A stretch of DNA of 64,000 nt from Pelomonas sp. Root405 (lineage in GTDB: Bacteria > Pseudomonadota > Gammaproteobacteria > Burkholderiales > Burkholderiaceae_C). A program made the position numbers and the translations under genes. Under the pieces are notes generated by a model. The model was given only the letters and a program-made list of their open reading frames with translations. It was not told where the DNA came from and did not search any database. Of the stretch, positions 1 through 8,472 are shown piece by piece; the first letter of the stretch is position 1; each line of letters starts with the position of its first letter. The stretch is taken from contig NZ_LMDU01000016.1 in assembly GCF_001425165.1 (NCBI RefSeq), positions 234,931 to 298,930 of the forward strand. Direction: 5' to 3'.

Positions 1-146
1 CAGGTCAGCCAGGGCAGGCCGTAGAACACGAGCTGCGTCAGGGCCACCATGGCCCAGCGCAGGTTGGTGAACCGTCCCCGCACGCTGCGCGGGTGGATCT
101 TGTCTTCCGACTTGTAAAGGCGGATGACGGCTTCGGAATCGGCCAT
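1..146 (-). CDS. ccoG: CcoG/FixG cbb3 oxidase assembly protein, N-terminal fragment
   Basis: The first 48 codons of a gene that runs off the left edge of the window. The product begins MADSEAVIRLYKSED, then an IHPRSVRGRF stretch and the start of a hydrophobic segment (LTQLVFYGLPWL), which is the usual N-terminus of the CcoG/RdxA/FixG polyferredoxin-like membrane protein. In the family this protein reduces copper(II) for delivery to the cbb3 oxidase. The ATG lies 8 bp downstream of the ccoP stop, so it is the last visible gene of the ccoNOQPG operon. The ferredoxin cysteine motifs are outside the window. Confidence 0.85.
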   Translation of the reverse strand, partial: MADSEAVIRLYKSEDKIHPRSVRGRFTNLRWAMVALTQLVFYGLPWLT

Positions 147-154
147 GGGTTGGT

Positions 155-1048
155 CTATTGGGACAGGCCCCAGACATAGGCCGCCAGCACGCGGATCTGC
201 TCAGGCGTCAGCCGTTCGCCATGGGCCGGCATCTGGTTGTGCTTGCCGCCGTTGATCATGGCGACGACGGCGGACTCACCCCAGCCATGCAGCCAGACCT
301 TGTCGGAAAGATTCGGTGCGCCCAGCGCCGGGTTGCCCTTGCCGCCCACCCCGTGGCAGGCCGCGCAGGCCGTGAACTTGGGCTTGCCGAACTGCGCATA
401 CAGCGAGTTGTGCGGGCTGCCCGAAAGCGACAGCACGTAATGCGCGAGGTTGCGCACGTCCTCGCTGCTGCCCACCGCCGCAGCCATCGGCGGCATGTTG
501 CCCTCGCGGCCCTGGGTGATGGTCTGGCTGATGGTCTCGAAGCTGCCACCCCACAGCCAGTCCTTGTCGGCCAGGTTGGGAAAGCCCTTGGAACCCTTGG
601 CGTCGGAGCCGTGGCAGGTGGCGCAGTTGTTGGCGAACAGCCGCTCGCCGATGGCATGGGCTTGAGGGTCCTTGGCGAGTTGCTCGGGCGCCTGCCCGGC
701 AAAGCCGGCGTAGACAGGCGCCATGGCAGCGCGCGCCTGGGCCACGTCGGCGGCATGCTCGTCGGTGCTCGACCAGCCTAGCGAACCGGCCACACTGCCC
801 AGGCCCGGGTACAGCGCCAGGTAGATGCCGGCGAACACGACCGTCAGCACGAACAGGCCCATCCACCACAGCGGCAGCGGGTTGTTCAGCTCGCGCAGGT
901 CCTCGTCCCAGACGTGGCCGGTGGTGTTGTCGGCCGCCGCGGGCTGGCGCCGGCTGGCGATGACGAGCAGCACGATGCAGGCCACCAGGCCGAGCACCGT
1001 CGCTGCGGCGATGAAGATCGACCAGCCGCCGTTGAAAAAGTCGCTCAT
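155..1048 (-). CDS. ccoP: cbb3-type cytochrome c oxidase subunit III (diheme)
   Basis: A 297-residue membrane-anchored diheme cytochrome c that passes electrons to the CcoN catalytic subunit. Two transmembrane segments lie at about residues 10-32 and 60-80, joined by a short loop. Two heme c sites are visible: Cys142-x-x-Cys145-His146 and Cys228-x-x-Cys231-His232, with axial Met candidates in NMPPM and QMPAHG. The start codon shares ATGA with the ccoQ stop, so the two are translationally coupled. Length and motif order match the family fully. Confidence 0.97.
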   Translation of the reverse strand: MSDFFNGGWSIFIAAATVLGLVACIVLLVIASRRQPAAADNTTGHVWDEDLRELNNPLPLWWMGLFVLTVVFAGIYLALYPGLGSVAGSLGWSSTDEHAADVAQARAAMAPVYAGFAGQAPEQLAKDPQAHAIGERLFANNCATCHGSDAKGSKGFPNLADKDWLWGGSFETISQTITQGREGNMPPMAAAVGSSEDVRNLAHYVLSLSGSPHNSLYAQFGKPKFTACAACHGVGGKGNPALGAPNLSDKVWLHGWGESAVVAMINGGKHNQMPAHGERLTPEQIRVLAAYVWGLSQ

Positions 1049-1176
1049 TGATCATCCCCTTGCAAGGGCAGCTCGGCCGCCGCGTCGAAGTGGCCGCGCC
1101 AGGCCCACACGACGATGCCGATGAAGACGGCCAGCGACACGAGGGTCACGGCCACGCGCAGTTCATTGACTCCCAC
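1045..1176 (-). CDS. ccoQ: cbb3 oxidase small subunit IV (CcoQ/FixQ)
   Basis: A 43-residue protein with one transmembrane helix (about residues 9-27, [17 protein letters not shown]), matching CcoQ, which stabilises the cbb3 complex. I chose the GTG start at 1176 because a GGAGG ribosome site lies about 6 bases before it; this makes the gene start inside the last codons of ccoO. A longer reading upstream only yields Arg-rich sequence overlapping ccoO. The stop overlaps the ccoP start as ATGA. Confidence 0.88.
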   Translation of the reverse strand: MGVNELRVAVTLVSLAVFIGIVVWAWRGHFDAAAELPLQGDDQ

Positions 1177-1822
1177 TGGAAGCCTCCTTCTTCGCCGTTG
1201 CTGCGGCCGTGCCCAGCACCTGCAGATAGGCAATGAGCGCATCCAGCTCGGTCTTGCCGGTGGCGGCCTGCGGTGCGTCCTTGATCTCGGCGTCGCTGTA
1301 GGGCGCGCCCAGCGTGCGCAATGCGCTCATCTTGGCCGGCAGCGCCGCGCCGTCGACCGACGTGGTGGCCAGCCAGGGGTAGGCCGGCATGTTGGACTCG
1401 GGCACCAGGTCGCGCGGGTTGATCAGGTGGAGGCGGTGCCAGTCGTCGCTGTACTTGCCGCCCACGCGGTGCAGGTCCGGCCCGGTGCGCTTGCTGCCCC
1501 ACTGGAAGGGGCGGTCGTAGACGAACTCGCCGGCCTTGGAATACTCGCCGTACCGCAGCGTCTCGGCCAGCAGCGGCCGGATCATCTGCGAGTGGCAGTT
1601 GTAGCAACCCTCGCGCACATAGATGTCGCGGCCTGCGACCTGCAGCGCCGTGTAGGGCTTGAGGCCCGGCGCCGCCTGCGTCGTCGAGCGCTGGAAGAAC
1701 AGCGGCACGATCTCGACGAAGCCGCCGACGAAGACCGTCAGCAGCACGAGCACGATCATCAGCAGGTTGCTGGTCTCGATGCGCTGATGGCCAGTGACTC
1801 GTTCAGTGTTGTTGTTGCTCAT
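1163..1822 (-). CDS. ccoO: cbb3-type cytochrome c oxidase subunit II (monoheme)
   Basis: A 219-residue membrane-anchored monoheme cytochrome c of the cbb3 oxidase. An N-terminal transmembrane anchor lies at about residues 20-42, and the heme site is Cys73-x-x-Cys76-His77 within [13 protein letters not shown], a family signature. It lies 10 bp after ccoN in the same operon. The C-terminus (ASSGSQ) overlaps the ccoQ start. Nothing unusual in length or motifs. Confidence 0.97.
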   Translation of the reverse strand: MSNNNTERVTGHQRIETSNLLMIVLVLLTVFVGGFVEIVPLFFQRSTTQAAPGLKPYTALQVAGRDIYVREGCYNCHSQMIRPLLAETLRYGEYSKAGEFVYDRPFQWGSKRTGPDLHRVGGKYSDDWHRLHLINPRDLVPESNMPAYPWLATTSVDGAALPAKMSALRTLGAPYSDAEIKDAPQAATGKTELDALIAYLQVLGTAAATAKKEASSGSQ

Positions 1823-1832
1823 GTCGACCTCT

Positions 1833-3278
1833 TCAAGCGTGAGCCAGCACGGTGGGGATGCGCACCTGCTGCGGCTTGCCGGCCTGCACGGTCTTCACCA
1901 CGTTCCAGACCATCACCAGCATGCCGGCCAGGTACATCAGCCCGCCCACCAGCCGCGTCACGTAGAACGGCCAGGTGGCCTTGACGCTCTCGACGAAGGT
2001 GTAGACCAGCGTGCCGTCGGGGTTGACCGCGCGCCACATCAGGCCCTGCATGACGCCGGCGATCCACATCGCGGCGATGTAGAGCACGATGCCGATGGTG
2101 GCGATCCAGAAGTGCAGCTCGATGGCGCTCTTGGAGTGCATCTCGGTGCGGCCGTACATGCGCGGAATCAGGTGGTAGAGCGAGCCCATGGAGATGAGGC
2201 CCACCCAGCCCAGCGCGCCGGCGTGCACATGGCCAACGGTCCAGTCGGTGTAGTGCGACAGCGCATTGACCGTCTTGATCGACATCAGCGGCCCCTCGAA
2301 GGTGGCCATGCCGTAGAAGGACAGCGCCACGATCAGGAACTTCAGGATCGGGTCGTCACGCAGCTTGTGCCAGGCACCCGACAGGGTCATGACGCCGTTG
2401 ATCATGCCGCCCCAGCTCGGCGCCAGCAGCACCAGGCTGAAGATCATGCCCACGCTCTGCGCCCAGTCGGGCAGCGCCGTGTAGTGCAGGTGGTGCGGGC
2501 CCGCCCACATGTAGGTGAAGATCAGCGCCCAGAAGTGGACGATGGACAGGCGGTAGCTGTAGACCGGCCGCTCGGCCTGCTTGGGGATGTAGTAGTACAT
2601 CATCCCGAGGAAGCCGGCGGTCAGGAAGAAGCCCACGGCGTTATGGCCGTACCACCACTGCACCATCGCATCCTGCACGCCGGCATAAGCCGAGTAACTC
2701 TTCCACAAGCTGACCGGCAGCACCGCGCCGTTGACGATGTGCAGCAGCGCCACGGCGAGGATGAAGGCACCGAAGAACCAGTTGGCGACATAGATGTGGC
2801 GGATCTTGCGGCGCCCCACGGTGCCGAAGAAGACGATGGCATAGGCGATCCAGGACACGGCGATCAGCAGCGCGATGGGCCACTCCAGCTCCGCGTATTC
2901 CTTGCCGCGCGTGATGCCCAGCGGCAGGGTGATCGCCGCGCCGACGATGACCGCCTGCCAGGACCAGAAGTGGAACCAGGCCAGCATGGGCGCGAACAAC
3001 CGCGTCTGGCCGGTGCGCTGTACGACGTGGTAGCTGGTGGCCATGAGCGTGCAGCCGCCGAACGCGAAGATGACCGCGTTGGTGTGCAGCGGCCGCAGGC
3101 GGCCATAACTGAGCCATGAGATGCCGAAGTTCAGCTCCGGCCAAGCCAGCTGCGCGGCGATGAACACGCCCACCGCCATGCCCACCACGCCCCAGAGCAC
3201 GGCGGCCAGCGCGAATGCCCGCACCGGCCCGTCCTCGTATGTCATCCCGGGCTGGCCCGGGACTCTTTCATTCGCCAT
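1833..3278 (-). CDS. ccoN: cbb3-type cytochrome c oxidase subunit I, catalytic
   Basis: A 481-residue, about 12-helix heme-copper oxidase subunit that reduces oxygen at a high-spin heme b/CuB centre and pumps protons. Conserved histidine motifs are visible: [30 protein letters not shown] and [14 protein letters not shown]. The ATG is preceded by GGAGGAG. As first gene of ccoNOQPG it is read from a promoter with an FNR-type dyad inside the 3' end of the upstream ccoS gene, consistent with induction at low oxygen. Confidence 0.98.
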   Translation of the reverse strand: MANERVPGQPGMTYEDGPVRAFALAAVLWGVVGMAVGVFIAAQLAWPELNFGISWLSYGRLRPLHTNAVIFAFGGCTLMATSYHVVQRTGQTRLFAPMLAWFHFWSWQAVIVGAAITLPLGITRGKEYAELEWPIALLIAVSWIAYAIVFFGTVGRRKIRHIYVANWFFGAFILAVALLHIVNGAVLPVSLWKSYSAYAGVQDAMVQWWYGHNAVGFFLTAGFLGMMYYYIPKQAERPVYSYRLSIVHFWALIFTYMWAGPHHLHYTALPDWAQSVGMIFSLVLLAPSWGGMINGVMTLSGAWHKLRDDPILKFLIVALSFYGMATFEGPLMSIKTVNALSHYTDWTVGHVHAGALGWVGLISMGSLYHLIPRMYGRTEMHSKSAIELHFWIATIGIVLYIAAMWIAGVMQGLMWRAVNPDGTLVYTFVESVKATWPFYVTRLVGGLMYLAGMLVMVWNVVKTVQAGKPQQVRIPTVLAHA

Positions 3279-3305
3279 CGCGACTCCTCCAGTCTGATGC
3301 GAACG

Positions 3306-3347
3306 ATTCTTCTAGGGGGCGGCCTCAGGCGCCTTGATCCCGGTCAA
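3306..3347 (-). promoter_or_regulatory. FNR-type promoter of ccoNOQPG
   Basis: Seen: TTGATCCCGGTCAA at 3334-3347, a 9/10 match to the FNR half-site consensus TTGAT-N4-ATCAA. On the minus strand a -10-like AAGAAT (3311-3306, 4/6 to consensus) would start transcription at 3299, which puts the dyad centre at exactly -41.5, the class II FNR position. The leader would be about 20 nt and include the GGAGGAG ribosome site. The dyad itself lies in the last codons of ccoS. That FNR/Anr proteins control ccoNOQP is known in several proteobacteria; its use here is inferred. Confidence 0.75.
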
Positions 3348-3474
3348 GCAGGATGCGTTCTGCCTCCTGATCGAAGCCATCGAGCTGGCCGTCGTTCACG
3401 GCCCAGCCGAACACCGCCACGATCAGCAGCACCAGCACGACCGAGAAGGGGATGAGGAGGTAGAGGATGTCCAT
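3325..3474 (-). CDS. ccoS: cbb3 oxidase maturation protein CcoS
   Basis: A 49-residue protein, MDILYLLIPFSV then a single transmembrane helix and an acidic tail (DGFDQEAERILLD), the standard CcoS/FixS architecture. It is needed to insert heme b and copper into CcoN. The ATG overlaps the ccoI stop by one base (TGATG), so ccoI-ccoS are coupled. Its last codons double as the FNR-type operator of ccoN. Confidence 0.93.
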   Translation of the reverse strand: MDILYLLIPFSVVLVLLIVAVFGWAVNDGQLDGFDQEAERILLDRDQGA

Positions 3475-5675
3475 CAGCGATTCAGGCGTTGCGCGTTGAA
3501 CACGACGAACAGCGAACTGGCCGCCATGCCGATGCCGGCGGCGAGCGGTGGCAACCAGCCCGTCAGCGCCAGCGGCACGCAGGCGGCGTTGTAGAGCGCT
3601 GCCCAGGCCAGGTTCTGGCGCAGTACCCGGCGCGTCTTCTGGGCCAGCGCCAGCGCCTGCGGAACGGCCATCAACCGGTTGGACACCAGCAGCGCATCCG
3701 CCGCACTGCGAGCCAGCATCGCGCTCTGCCCCATTGCGATGCGCACATCGGCCGCGGCAAGCACCGGCGCGTCGTTGATGCCGTCGCCCACCATCAGCAC
3801 GCGCTCGCCTGCAGCCTGCCAACCGCGCACCGCGGCGAGTTTGGCCCCGGGCGTGGCGCCGGCCTGCCAATTGTCGATGGCCAGCACCGCGGCCATGTGC
3901 GCGACGGCGGCCGGCTGGTCGCCCGACAACAGCCGCACCCGCCGGCCTTGCGCCTGCAGCGCAGCGACGGCCGCGGCCGCATCGGCGCGCGGCGCTTCGG
4001 CCAGGTCGAGCCACAGCACACAGTCGCCGCAGCCGAAGGCCAAGCGTGCGGCAGGGTCGGGTTGCTCACTGACCCAGTCGGGTGCGCCCAGGCGCCAGAG
4101 CCGCCCCGTCGCATCGCGCGCCTCGACACCATGGCCCGCCACCTCGCGCAAGTCGGCCCAGGTGCCGGCACCGCGGCCATCGGCGAGTGCACGTGCATGC
4201 GGATGGCGCGACAACGCCGCCAGGCTGCGCGCCACGGCCAGCAGCGCGTCGGCGTCAGCACCCCGGGTCCAGTGCCTGCGCAATTGCAAGCGGTCTTCGC
4301 TGAGCGTGCCGGTCTTGTCGAAAACGACGGTGTTCACCGCACACAGCCGCTCCAGCGCCGACAGGTCGGCCAGCAGCAGCCCTCGCCTGGCGAGCGCGCC
4401 GCTGGCGGTCAGCCACGCGGCGGGCGCGGCCAGCGTCAACGCGCAAGGGCAGGTCACGATGAGCACGGCCACCGCCACGGCGACCGCGCGCGCGGGATCG
4501 ACCCACCACCAGGCCAGGCCGGCGGACAGCGCCAGCAGCAGCACGACGGCCGTGAAGCCCGCGGCCACGCGGTCCAGCAACCCGTGGACGAAAGGACGCT
4601 GGCTCTGCGCCTGCTGCATCAGCCGCACGATGCCCTGGGCCGTCGTGTCCTGGCCCACGCGCTGCACGCCGACGACCAGCGAGCCGTCGAGGTTGATGCT
4701 GCCCGCCACGACCGCATCGCCCACGGTCTTGGCCACCGGCGCGGATTCGCCCGTCAGCAGCGCCTCGTTGACGAAGCCCTGGCCGGACAGCACGCAGCCG
4801 TCCGCCGCGAACGCCTCGCCGGCCGCCACGCGGATGCGGTCACCGACACGCAGCGCCTCGGGCGGCACGCGCTCGCTGCTGTCGTCTTCCAGCAGCCGCT
4901 CCGCCGCCATCGGCAGCGCGCCTGCGACAGCTTCGAGCGCCTCCGCCGCACGGTGCCGGGCACCCACCTCGAACCAGCGCGCCAGCAACAGCAGCGCGAC
5001 GAACATCGTCAGCGAATCGAAATAGACCTCATGGCCCAGCAGCCCGCCCGGGTCGAACAGCGCGCCGGTGCTGGCCACGAAGGTGACGGCAATACCGAGC
5101 GCCACCGGCACATCCATACCGAGCCGACCGGCACGCAACTGCCGCCAGGCGCCGCTGAAGAAGGGGCCGGCCGCAAACGCCATGACAGGCAGCGTCAATA
5201 CCCAGCTGCCCCAGCGCAGCAGGCGGTCCAGGTCGCTGGAGAGCTCGCCCGCCTCGGCCACATAGGCCGGCGTCGCCAGCATCATGACCTGCATCATCAG
5301 AAAGCCGGCCACGAACAGGCGCCACAGCGCTTGGCGCCGCTCCTGCCGGCGCAGCTCGCGCGCAGGCGCCGCGACATCGGGCGTGGCGCGGTAGCCGGCA
5401 GCCTGCAACGCGGCCAGCACATCAGCCAGGGCGAGCTGCGATGGCCGCCACCGCAGCGACAGCCGGGCCGATGCCGGGTTGACGCCGGCGCCCTGCACGC
5501 CAGGCAGCTTCAGCAGCGCCGCCTCGATCAGCCCGGAACAGGCCGCGCAATGCATGCCGGCCACCTGGAACTGTGACAGCGCCACGCCGCCCGCGCCGTC
5601 GGGCCAGGTGGTGAAAGGGGCGAGGAGGCGCGCGTCGGCATCGGCCGCGTGCAAGCCAGGGGGGGAAGCGCTCAC
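3474..5675 (-). CDS. ccoI: Copper-exporting P-type ATPase for cbb3 oxidase assembly (CcoI/FixI)
   Basis: A 733-residue P1B-type ATPase that moves copper across the inner membrane for cbb3 assembly. An N-terminal heavy-metal domain carries GMHCAACS (Cys43, Cys46); the ion path motif TCPCAL is near residue 410, the phosphorylation site DKTGT near 452, and GDGINDAP lies near the C-terminus. The start is a GTG with no visible ribosome site. A promoter with an FNR-type dyad predicts transcription beginning at that very GTG, so the mRNA may be leaderless. A downstream start cannot be excluded. Confidence 0.95.
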   Translation of the reverse strand: MSASPPGLHAADADARLLAPFTTWPDGAGGVALSQFQVAGMHCAACSGLIEAALLKLPGVQGAGVNPASARLSLRWRPSQLALADVLAALQAAGYRATPDVAAPARELRRQERRQALWRLFVAGFLMMQVMMLATPAYVAEAGELSSDLDRLLRWGSWVLTLPVMAFAAGPFFSGAWRQLRAGRLGMDVPVALGIAVTFVASTGALFDPGGLLGHEVYFDSLTMFVALLLLARWFEVGARHRAAEALEAVAGALPMAAERLLEDDSSERVPPEALRVGDRIRVAAGEAFAADGCVLSGQGFVNEALLTGESAPVAKTVGDAVVAGSINLDGSLVVGVQRVGQDTTAQGIVRLMQQAQSQRPFVHGLLDRVAAGFTAVVLLLALSAGLAWWWVDPARAVAVAVAVLIVTCPCALTLAAPAAWLTASGALARRGLLLADLSALERLCAVNTVVFDKTGTLSEDRLQLRRHWTRGADADALLAVARSLAALSRHPHARALADGRGAGTWADLREVAGHGVEARDATGRLWRLGAPDWVSEQPDPAARLAFGCGDCVLWLDLAEAPRADAAAAVAALQAQGRRVRLLSGDQPAAVAHMAAVLAIDNWQAGATPGAKLAAVRGWQAAGERVLMVGDGINDAPVLAAADVRIAMGQSAMLARSAADALLVSNRLMAVPQALALAQKTRRVLRQNLAWAALYNAACVPLALTGWLPPLAAGIGMAASSLFVVFNAQRLNR

Positions 5676-5723
5676 GGCTGCAATCTAGGTGGCATGCACG
5701 ATCTCCGCCATGACCTGCGTCAA
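5675..5723 (-). promoter_or_regulatory. FNR-type promoter of ccoI, predicted leaderless
   Basis: On the minus strand TTGACGCAGGTCAT (5723-5710) keeps the TGAC-N4-GTCA core of an FNR site, with three differences from the full consensus. A -10-like TAGATT lies at 5687-5682. Counting 7 bp from it gives +1 at 5675, which is the first base of the ccoI GTG; the dyad centre is then at exactly -41.5. The geometry is the same as at ccoN and nirK. The dyad alone would be weak evidence; the agreement of positions raises it. Confidence 0.5.
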
Positions 5724-5785
5724 GCGATTGCAGGAACGCATATTGCGTGTGTTCGCGGGCCTGCAGCATTTCAGGAGGCCAGCTC

Positions 5786-6238
5786 ATGTCGGATCTGTCG
5801 ATACCCGTGGACGCCGCCAACGACGCGTCCGCCACGCAGTTCTCCCACGTCAAGCCCGGGGACACGCCCTGGCGCCCCGACGGCTTGAGGGATTTCTTCC
5901 TCTACCGCGACCTCGGCGTGGCCGAAGCCACGGGCGGGAAAGTCATCGCGCACCTTGTGAAGGCGAACATGGCCCCGGAAAAGGGCACCGGATGGCACCG
6001 CCATGAGGCGGAGTTCCAGATCGTGCTGATGACCAAGGGCTGGGCCAAGTTCATGTACGGCGACCAGGTGACGCTGGTGGAGGCCGGCGACTGCGTGCAC
6101 CAGCGCCCCGGCATCGTGCATTACCTGTTCGACTACTCGCCGGACATGGAGTACCTGGAGATCGTCTCGCCGGCCGATTTCAAGACGGTGGACGCGCCGG
6201 CACCCTGCGAGGTGCCGGTGCCCGCGCCGTGGGACTGA
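5786..6238 (+). CDS. Cupin-domain protein
   Basis: A 150-residue soluble single-cupin protein. The first cupin motif is seen as GTGWHRHEAEFQIVLMTKG (about residues 70-88) and the second as GDCVHQRPGIVHYLFDYS (about 105-122), giving His and Glu ligands for a metal. The ATG follows AGGAGG by 8 bases, which rules out the longer upstream reading. It is divergent from ccoI and stands alone. Substrate unknown; cupins range from dioxygenases to sugar isomerases, so no function is assigned. Confidence 0.85.
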   Translation: MSDLSIPVDAANDASATQFSHVKPGDTPWRPDGLRDFFLYRDLGVAEATGGKVIAHLVKANMAPEKGTGWHRHEAEFQIVLMTKGWAKFMYGDQVTLVEAGDCVHQRPGIVHYLFDYSPDMEYLEIVSPADFKTVDAPAPCEVPVPAPWD

Positions 6239-6239
6239 A

Positions 6240-6971
6240 TCAGAAGTCCATGTCCAGCTGCTCGATTTCGTCGGGCTCCAACTTCGCCGCCGCGGTCCAC
6301 TCCTGCAGCTCCGGCATCGCGCTGATGGTCTTGCAATAGGCCAGGCAGGCGGGGTTCAGCGGCACGTCATAGGTCAGGAAGCGCGTGACCACCGGCGCAA
6401 AGATCGCGTCGGCCGCACTTCGCCGGGCGCCGAACAGGTAGGGCCCGCCGTAGCGGGCCAGGCAGTCGGTCCAGATCTCGGTGATGCGCTCGATGTCCGG
6501 CCGGGCACCGGCCCAGATCTTGTGGCGCGGGAAGTGGCCCTTGAGGTTCATCGGCAGCGCCGCGCGCAGGTTGGCGAAGCCAGAGTTCATCTCGCCGCAG
6601 ACGGCACGGGCATGGGCACGGGCGATGCGGTCGGTGGGCCACAGGCCGGCCTTGGGGAAACTCTCGGCCAGGTACTCGGCAATGGCCAGCGTGTTCCAGG
6701 CCGTCACACCGTCATGGCGCAGGCAGGGCACGCGGATGGATGGCGCCAGCAGCAGCAGCTCCTTGCGCGCGTCCTCGTCATCGGGTGGCAGCATGACCTC
6801 TTCAAAAGCCAGCCCGGCGAAACGCGTCAGCAGCCAGCCGCGCAGCGACCAGGACGAATAGTTCTTGCTGCTCAGCGTCAGCGTGGCGGCGGGCGCCACT
6901 GCCTTGGCCTTTCGCGCGGGCGCGGCTTTGGCCACTTTGCTGGCTGGGCGGGTTGGCGTGGCAACAGGCAT
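6240..6971 (-). CDS. Glutathione S-transferase family protein
   Basis: A 243-residue protein with a low-complexity Ala/Lys-rich head (residues 1-28) followed by a GST fold. The thioredoxin-like part begins TLTLSSKNYSSWSLRGWLL, where the Ser pair is the probable glutathione-activating site; APSIRVPCLRHDG holds the cis-Pro loop. A helical C-terminal domain follows. The ATG at 6971 has a GGAAA ribosome site; an upstream extension overlaps the divergent gene and is unlikely. The basic head is unusual for GSTs, and I cannot assign it a role. It ends one base after the convergent cupin gene. Confidence 0.85.
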   Translation of the reverse strand: MPVATPTRPASKVAKAAPARKAKAVAPAATLTLSSKNYSSWSLRGWLLTRFAGLAFEEVMLPPDDEDARKELLLLAPSIRVPCLRHDGVTAWNTLAIAEYLAESFPKAGLWPTDRIARAHARAVCGEMNSGFANLRAALPMNLKGHFPRHKIWAGARPDIERITEIWTDCLARYGGPYLFGARRSAADAIFAPVVTRFLTYDVPLNPACLAYCKTISAMPELQEWTAAAKLEPDEIEQLDMDF

Positions 6972-7074
6972 GGCGTTTCCTTCGCGGTCGTGGCAGAGGG
7001 ATCGACGCAAGGCCCATGCCATGCTGGCGCGCTCCTTGCGTTGCTGGTGCATCGTCGGCTTCGCAGGAACGTCC

Positions 7075-8289
7075 ATGTACCCCGCCTACCAGGCCCACGC
7101 CGATCTGCTGTGGCCGCTGCGAGCCGCCACACGCCTGGCCCTTCCCTTCCTTGACCAACCGGGCGCGGCGCACGGCGGCTGGCTGCCGGCCCGGCAGATG
7201 TCGGCGGCTGGCAAGCTCTTCGAGCTGGCCCAGGTCACCCACACCCGCCCGCCCTGGCGCATTGGCGAGGTCGTCAGCGGCGACGAGCGCTGGCCTGTCA
7301 CCGAGGAGGCGACGCTGGTCACGCCCTTCGCAACGCTGCTGCGCTTTCGAAAGGCCGGCGCGCCCGAGCAGCCCAAGGTGATGGTGGTGGCGCCGATGTC
7401 GGGCCACTTCGCCACGCTGCTGCGCGACACGGTGCGCACGCTGCTGCAGGACCACGATGTCTACGTGACCGACTGGCACAACGTGCGCGACGTGCCGCTG
7501 GCGGCGGGCAACTTCGGTCTGGACGAGTACACCGGCCACCTGATCGACTTCCTGGCTGCCATCGGCCCGCAAGCCCACGTGGTGGCCGTCTGCCAGCCCT
7601 GCGTCAGTGCGCTGGCTGCCGTCGCGCTGATGGCGGAAGACGACCATCCGGCCACGCCTGCCAGCCTGACGCTGATGGCCGGCCCCATCGACTGCCGCGT
7701 CAGCCCGACGGCGGTGAACACGCTGGCGACCAGCAAGCCGATCAGCTGGTTCAAGAAGAACCTGATCAGCCATGTGCCCTGGCAGCACGCCGGCGCGGGG
7801 CGGCGCGTCTATCCGGGCTTTGTGCAGCTGTCGGCCTTCATGAGCATGAACAAGGACAGGCACAGCAATGCCTTCAAGGACTATTACCGCCACCTCGTGG
7901 CCGACGAGTTCGACAAGGCCGAGATCACGCGCATGTTCTACGAGGAGTACCTGGCCGTCGCCGACCTCGCAGCCGACTTCTACCTGGAGACGGTCGAGCG
8001 CGTCTTCCAGACCTATGACCTGCCGCGCGGCGAAATGTTCTTCAAGGGCCGCCGCGTGAATCCAGCGGCCATCCGCCGCACGGCGCTGCTGACGGTGGAA
8101 GGCGAGCGTGACGACATCTGCGCGGTCGGCCAGACACTGGCCGCGCAAGACCTGGCCAGCAGCCTGCGGGCCTATATGCGCACCCACTACATCCAGCCCA
8201 ACGTCGGCCACTACGGCGTGTTCAGCGGACGGCGTTGGCAGCACCAGGTCTATCCGCTGGTGCGGCACGTCATTCAAGTCTCGCAGTGA
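7075..8289 (+). CDS. phaZ: Intracellular polyhydroxyalkanoate depolymerase
   Basis: A 404-residue alpha/beta hydrolase that breaks down stored polyhydroxybutyrate granules. The start MYPAYQAHADLLWPLR matches intracellular depolymerases, and AGGAAC lies just before it. The nucleophile elbow reads VAVCQPCVSAL with Cys173 in place of the usual lipase Ser, as known for the i-PhaZ family; VTDWHNVRDVP is the preceding conserved block, and NVGHYGVFSGRRW near the C-terminus supplies the catalytic His. A PHA regulator (phaR) lies at 62.2 kb, so the organism evidently stores PHA. Confidence 0.93.
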   Translation: MYPAYQAHADLLWPLRAATRLALPFLDQPGAAHGGWLPARQMSAAGKLFELAQVTHTRPPWRIGEVVSGDERWPVTEEATLVTPFATLLRFRKAGAPEQPKVMVVAPMSGHFATLLRDTVRTLLQDHDVYVTDWHNVRDVPLAAGNFGLDEYTGHLIDFLAAIGPQAHVVAVCQPCVSALAAVALMAEDDHPATPASLTLMAGPIDCRVSPTAVNTLATSKPISWFKKNLISHVPWQHAGAGRRVYPGFVQLSAFMSMNKDRHSNAFKDYYRHLVADEFDKAEITRMFYEEYLAVADLAADFYLETVERVFQTYDLPRGEMFFKGRRVNPAAIRRTALLTVEGERDDICAVGQTLAAQDLASSLRAYMRTHYIQPNVGHYGVFSGRRWQHQVYPLVRHVIQVSQ

Positions 8290-8320
8290 GCCTGCCTTTG
8301 CTCTGCAGCCGACGCTCCGA

Positions 8321-8412
8321 GCAGGCGGGTGGGCAGGCCTGATGCGAAGGTAAAGGAGGAGGCTGCGCAGCAGCCGGAGGACACGCAGCAGCAGGTCTGC
8401 CCGCCCGCCTGC
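8321..8412. repeat. Long imperfect inverted repeat with nested hairpin
   Basis: Between the convergent phaZ and sodB genes, a 21-base arm at 8321-8341 (GCAGGCGGGTGGGCAGGCCTG start) pairs with 8392-8412 at 19 of 21 positions, and both differences still allow G-U pairing on one strand. The 50-nt loop holds a perfect hairpin, GGCTGC-GCA-GCAGCC (8361-8375). It sits directly before the shared terminator hairpin. It may be a mobile or REP-like structured element or a 3' UTR stability element. Confidence 0.55.
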
Positions 8413-8429
8413 GCTCCGTGGGGCAATGA

Positions 8430-8455
8430 CAAAGGCCGGCATCAGCCGGCCTTTG
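8430..8455. terminator. Terminator-like hairpin between phaZ and sodB
   Basis: A perfect 11-bp stem, CAAAGGCCGGC (8430-8440) with GCCGGCCTTTG (8445-8455), and a 4-nt loop. The U-tract is short on both strands (CTTTG), so it may act in both directions as a modest terminator for the convergent phaZ and sodB genes. Confidence 0.65.
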
Positions 8456-8472
8456 CATCGGAGCGAAACCGA

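Noticed and set aside
1794-5576. Very long open frames (441 and 695 codons) antisense to ccoN and ccoI
   Set aside because: They are composed of His/Arg/Gln-rich sequence, the usual shadow of high-GC coding DNA, and the opposite strand has clear enzymes.
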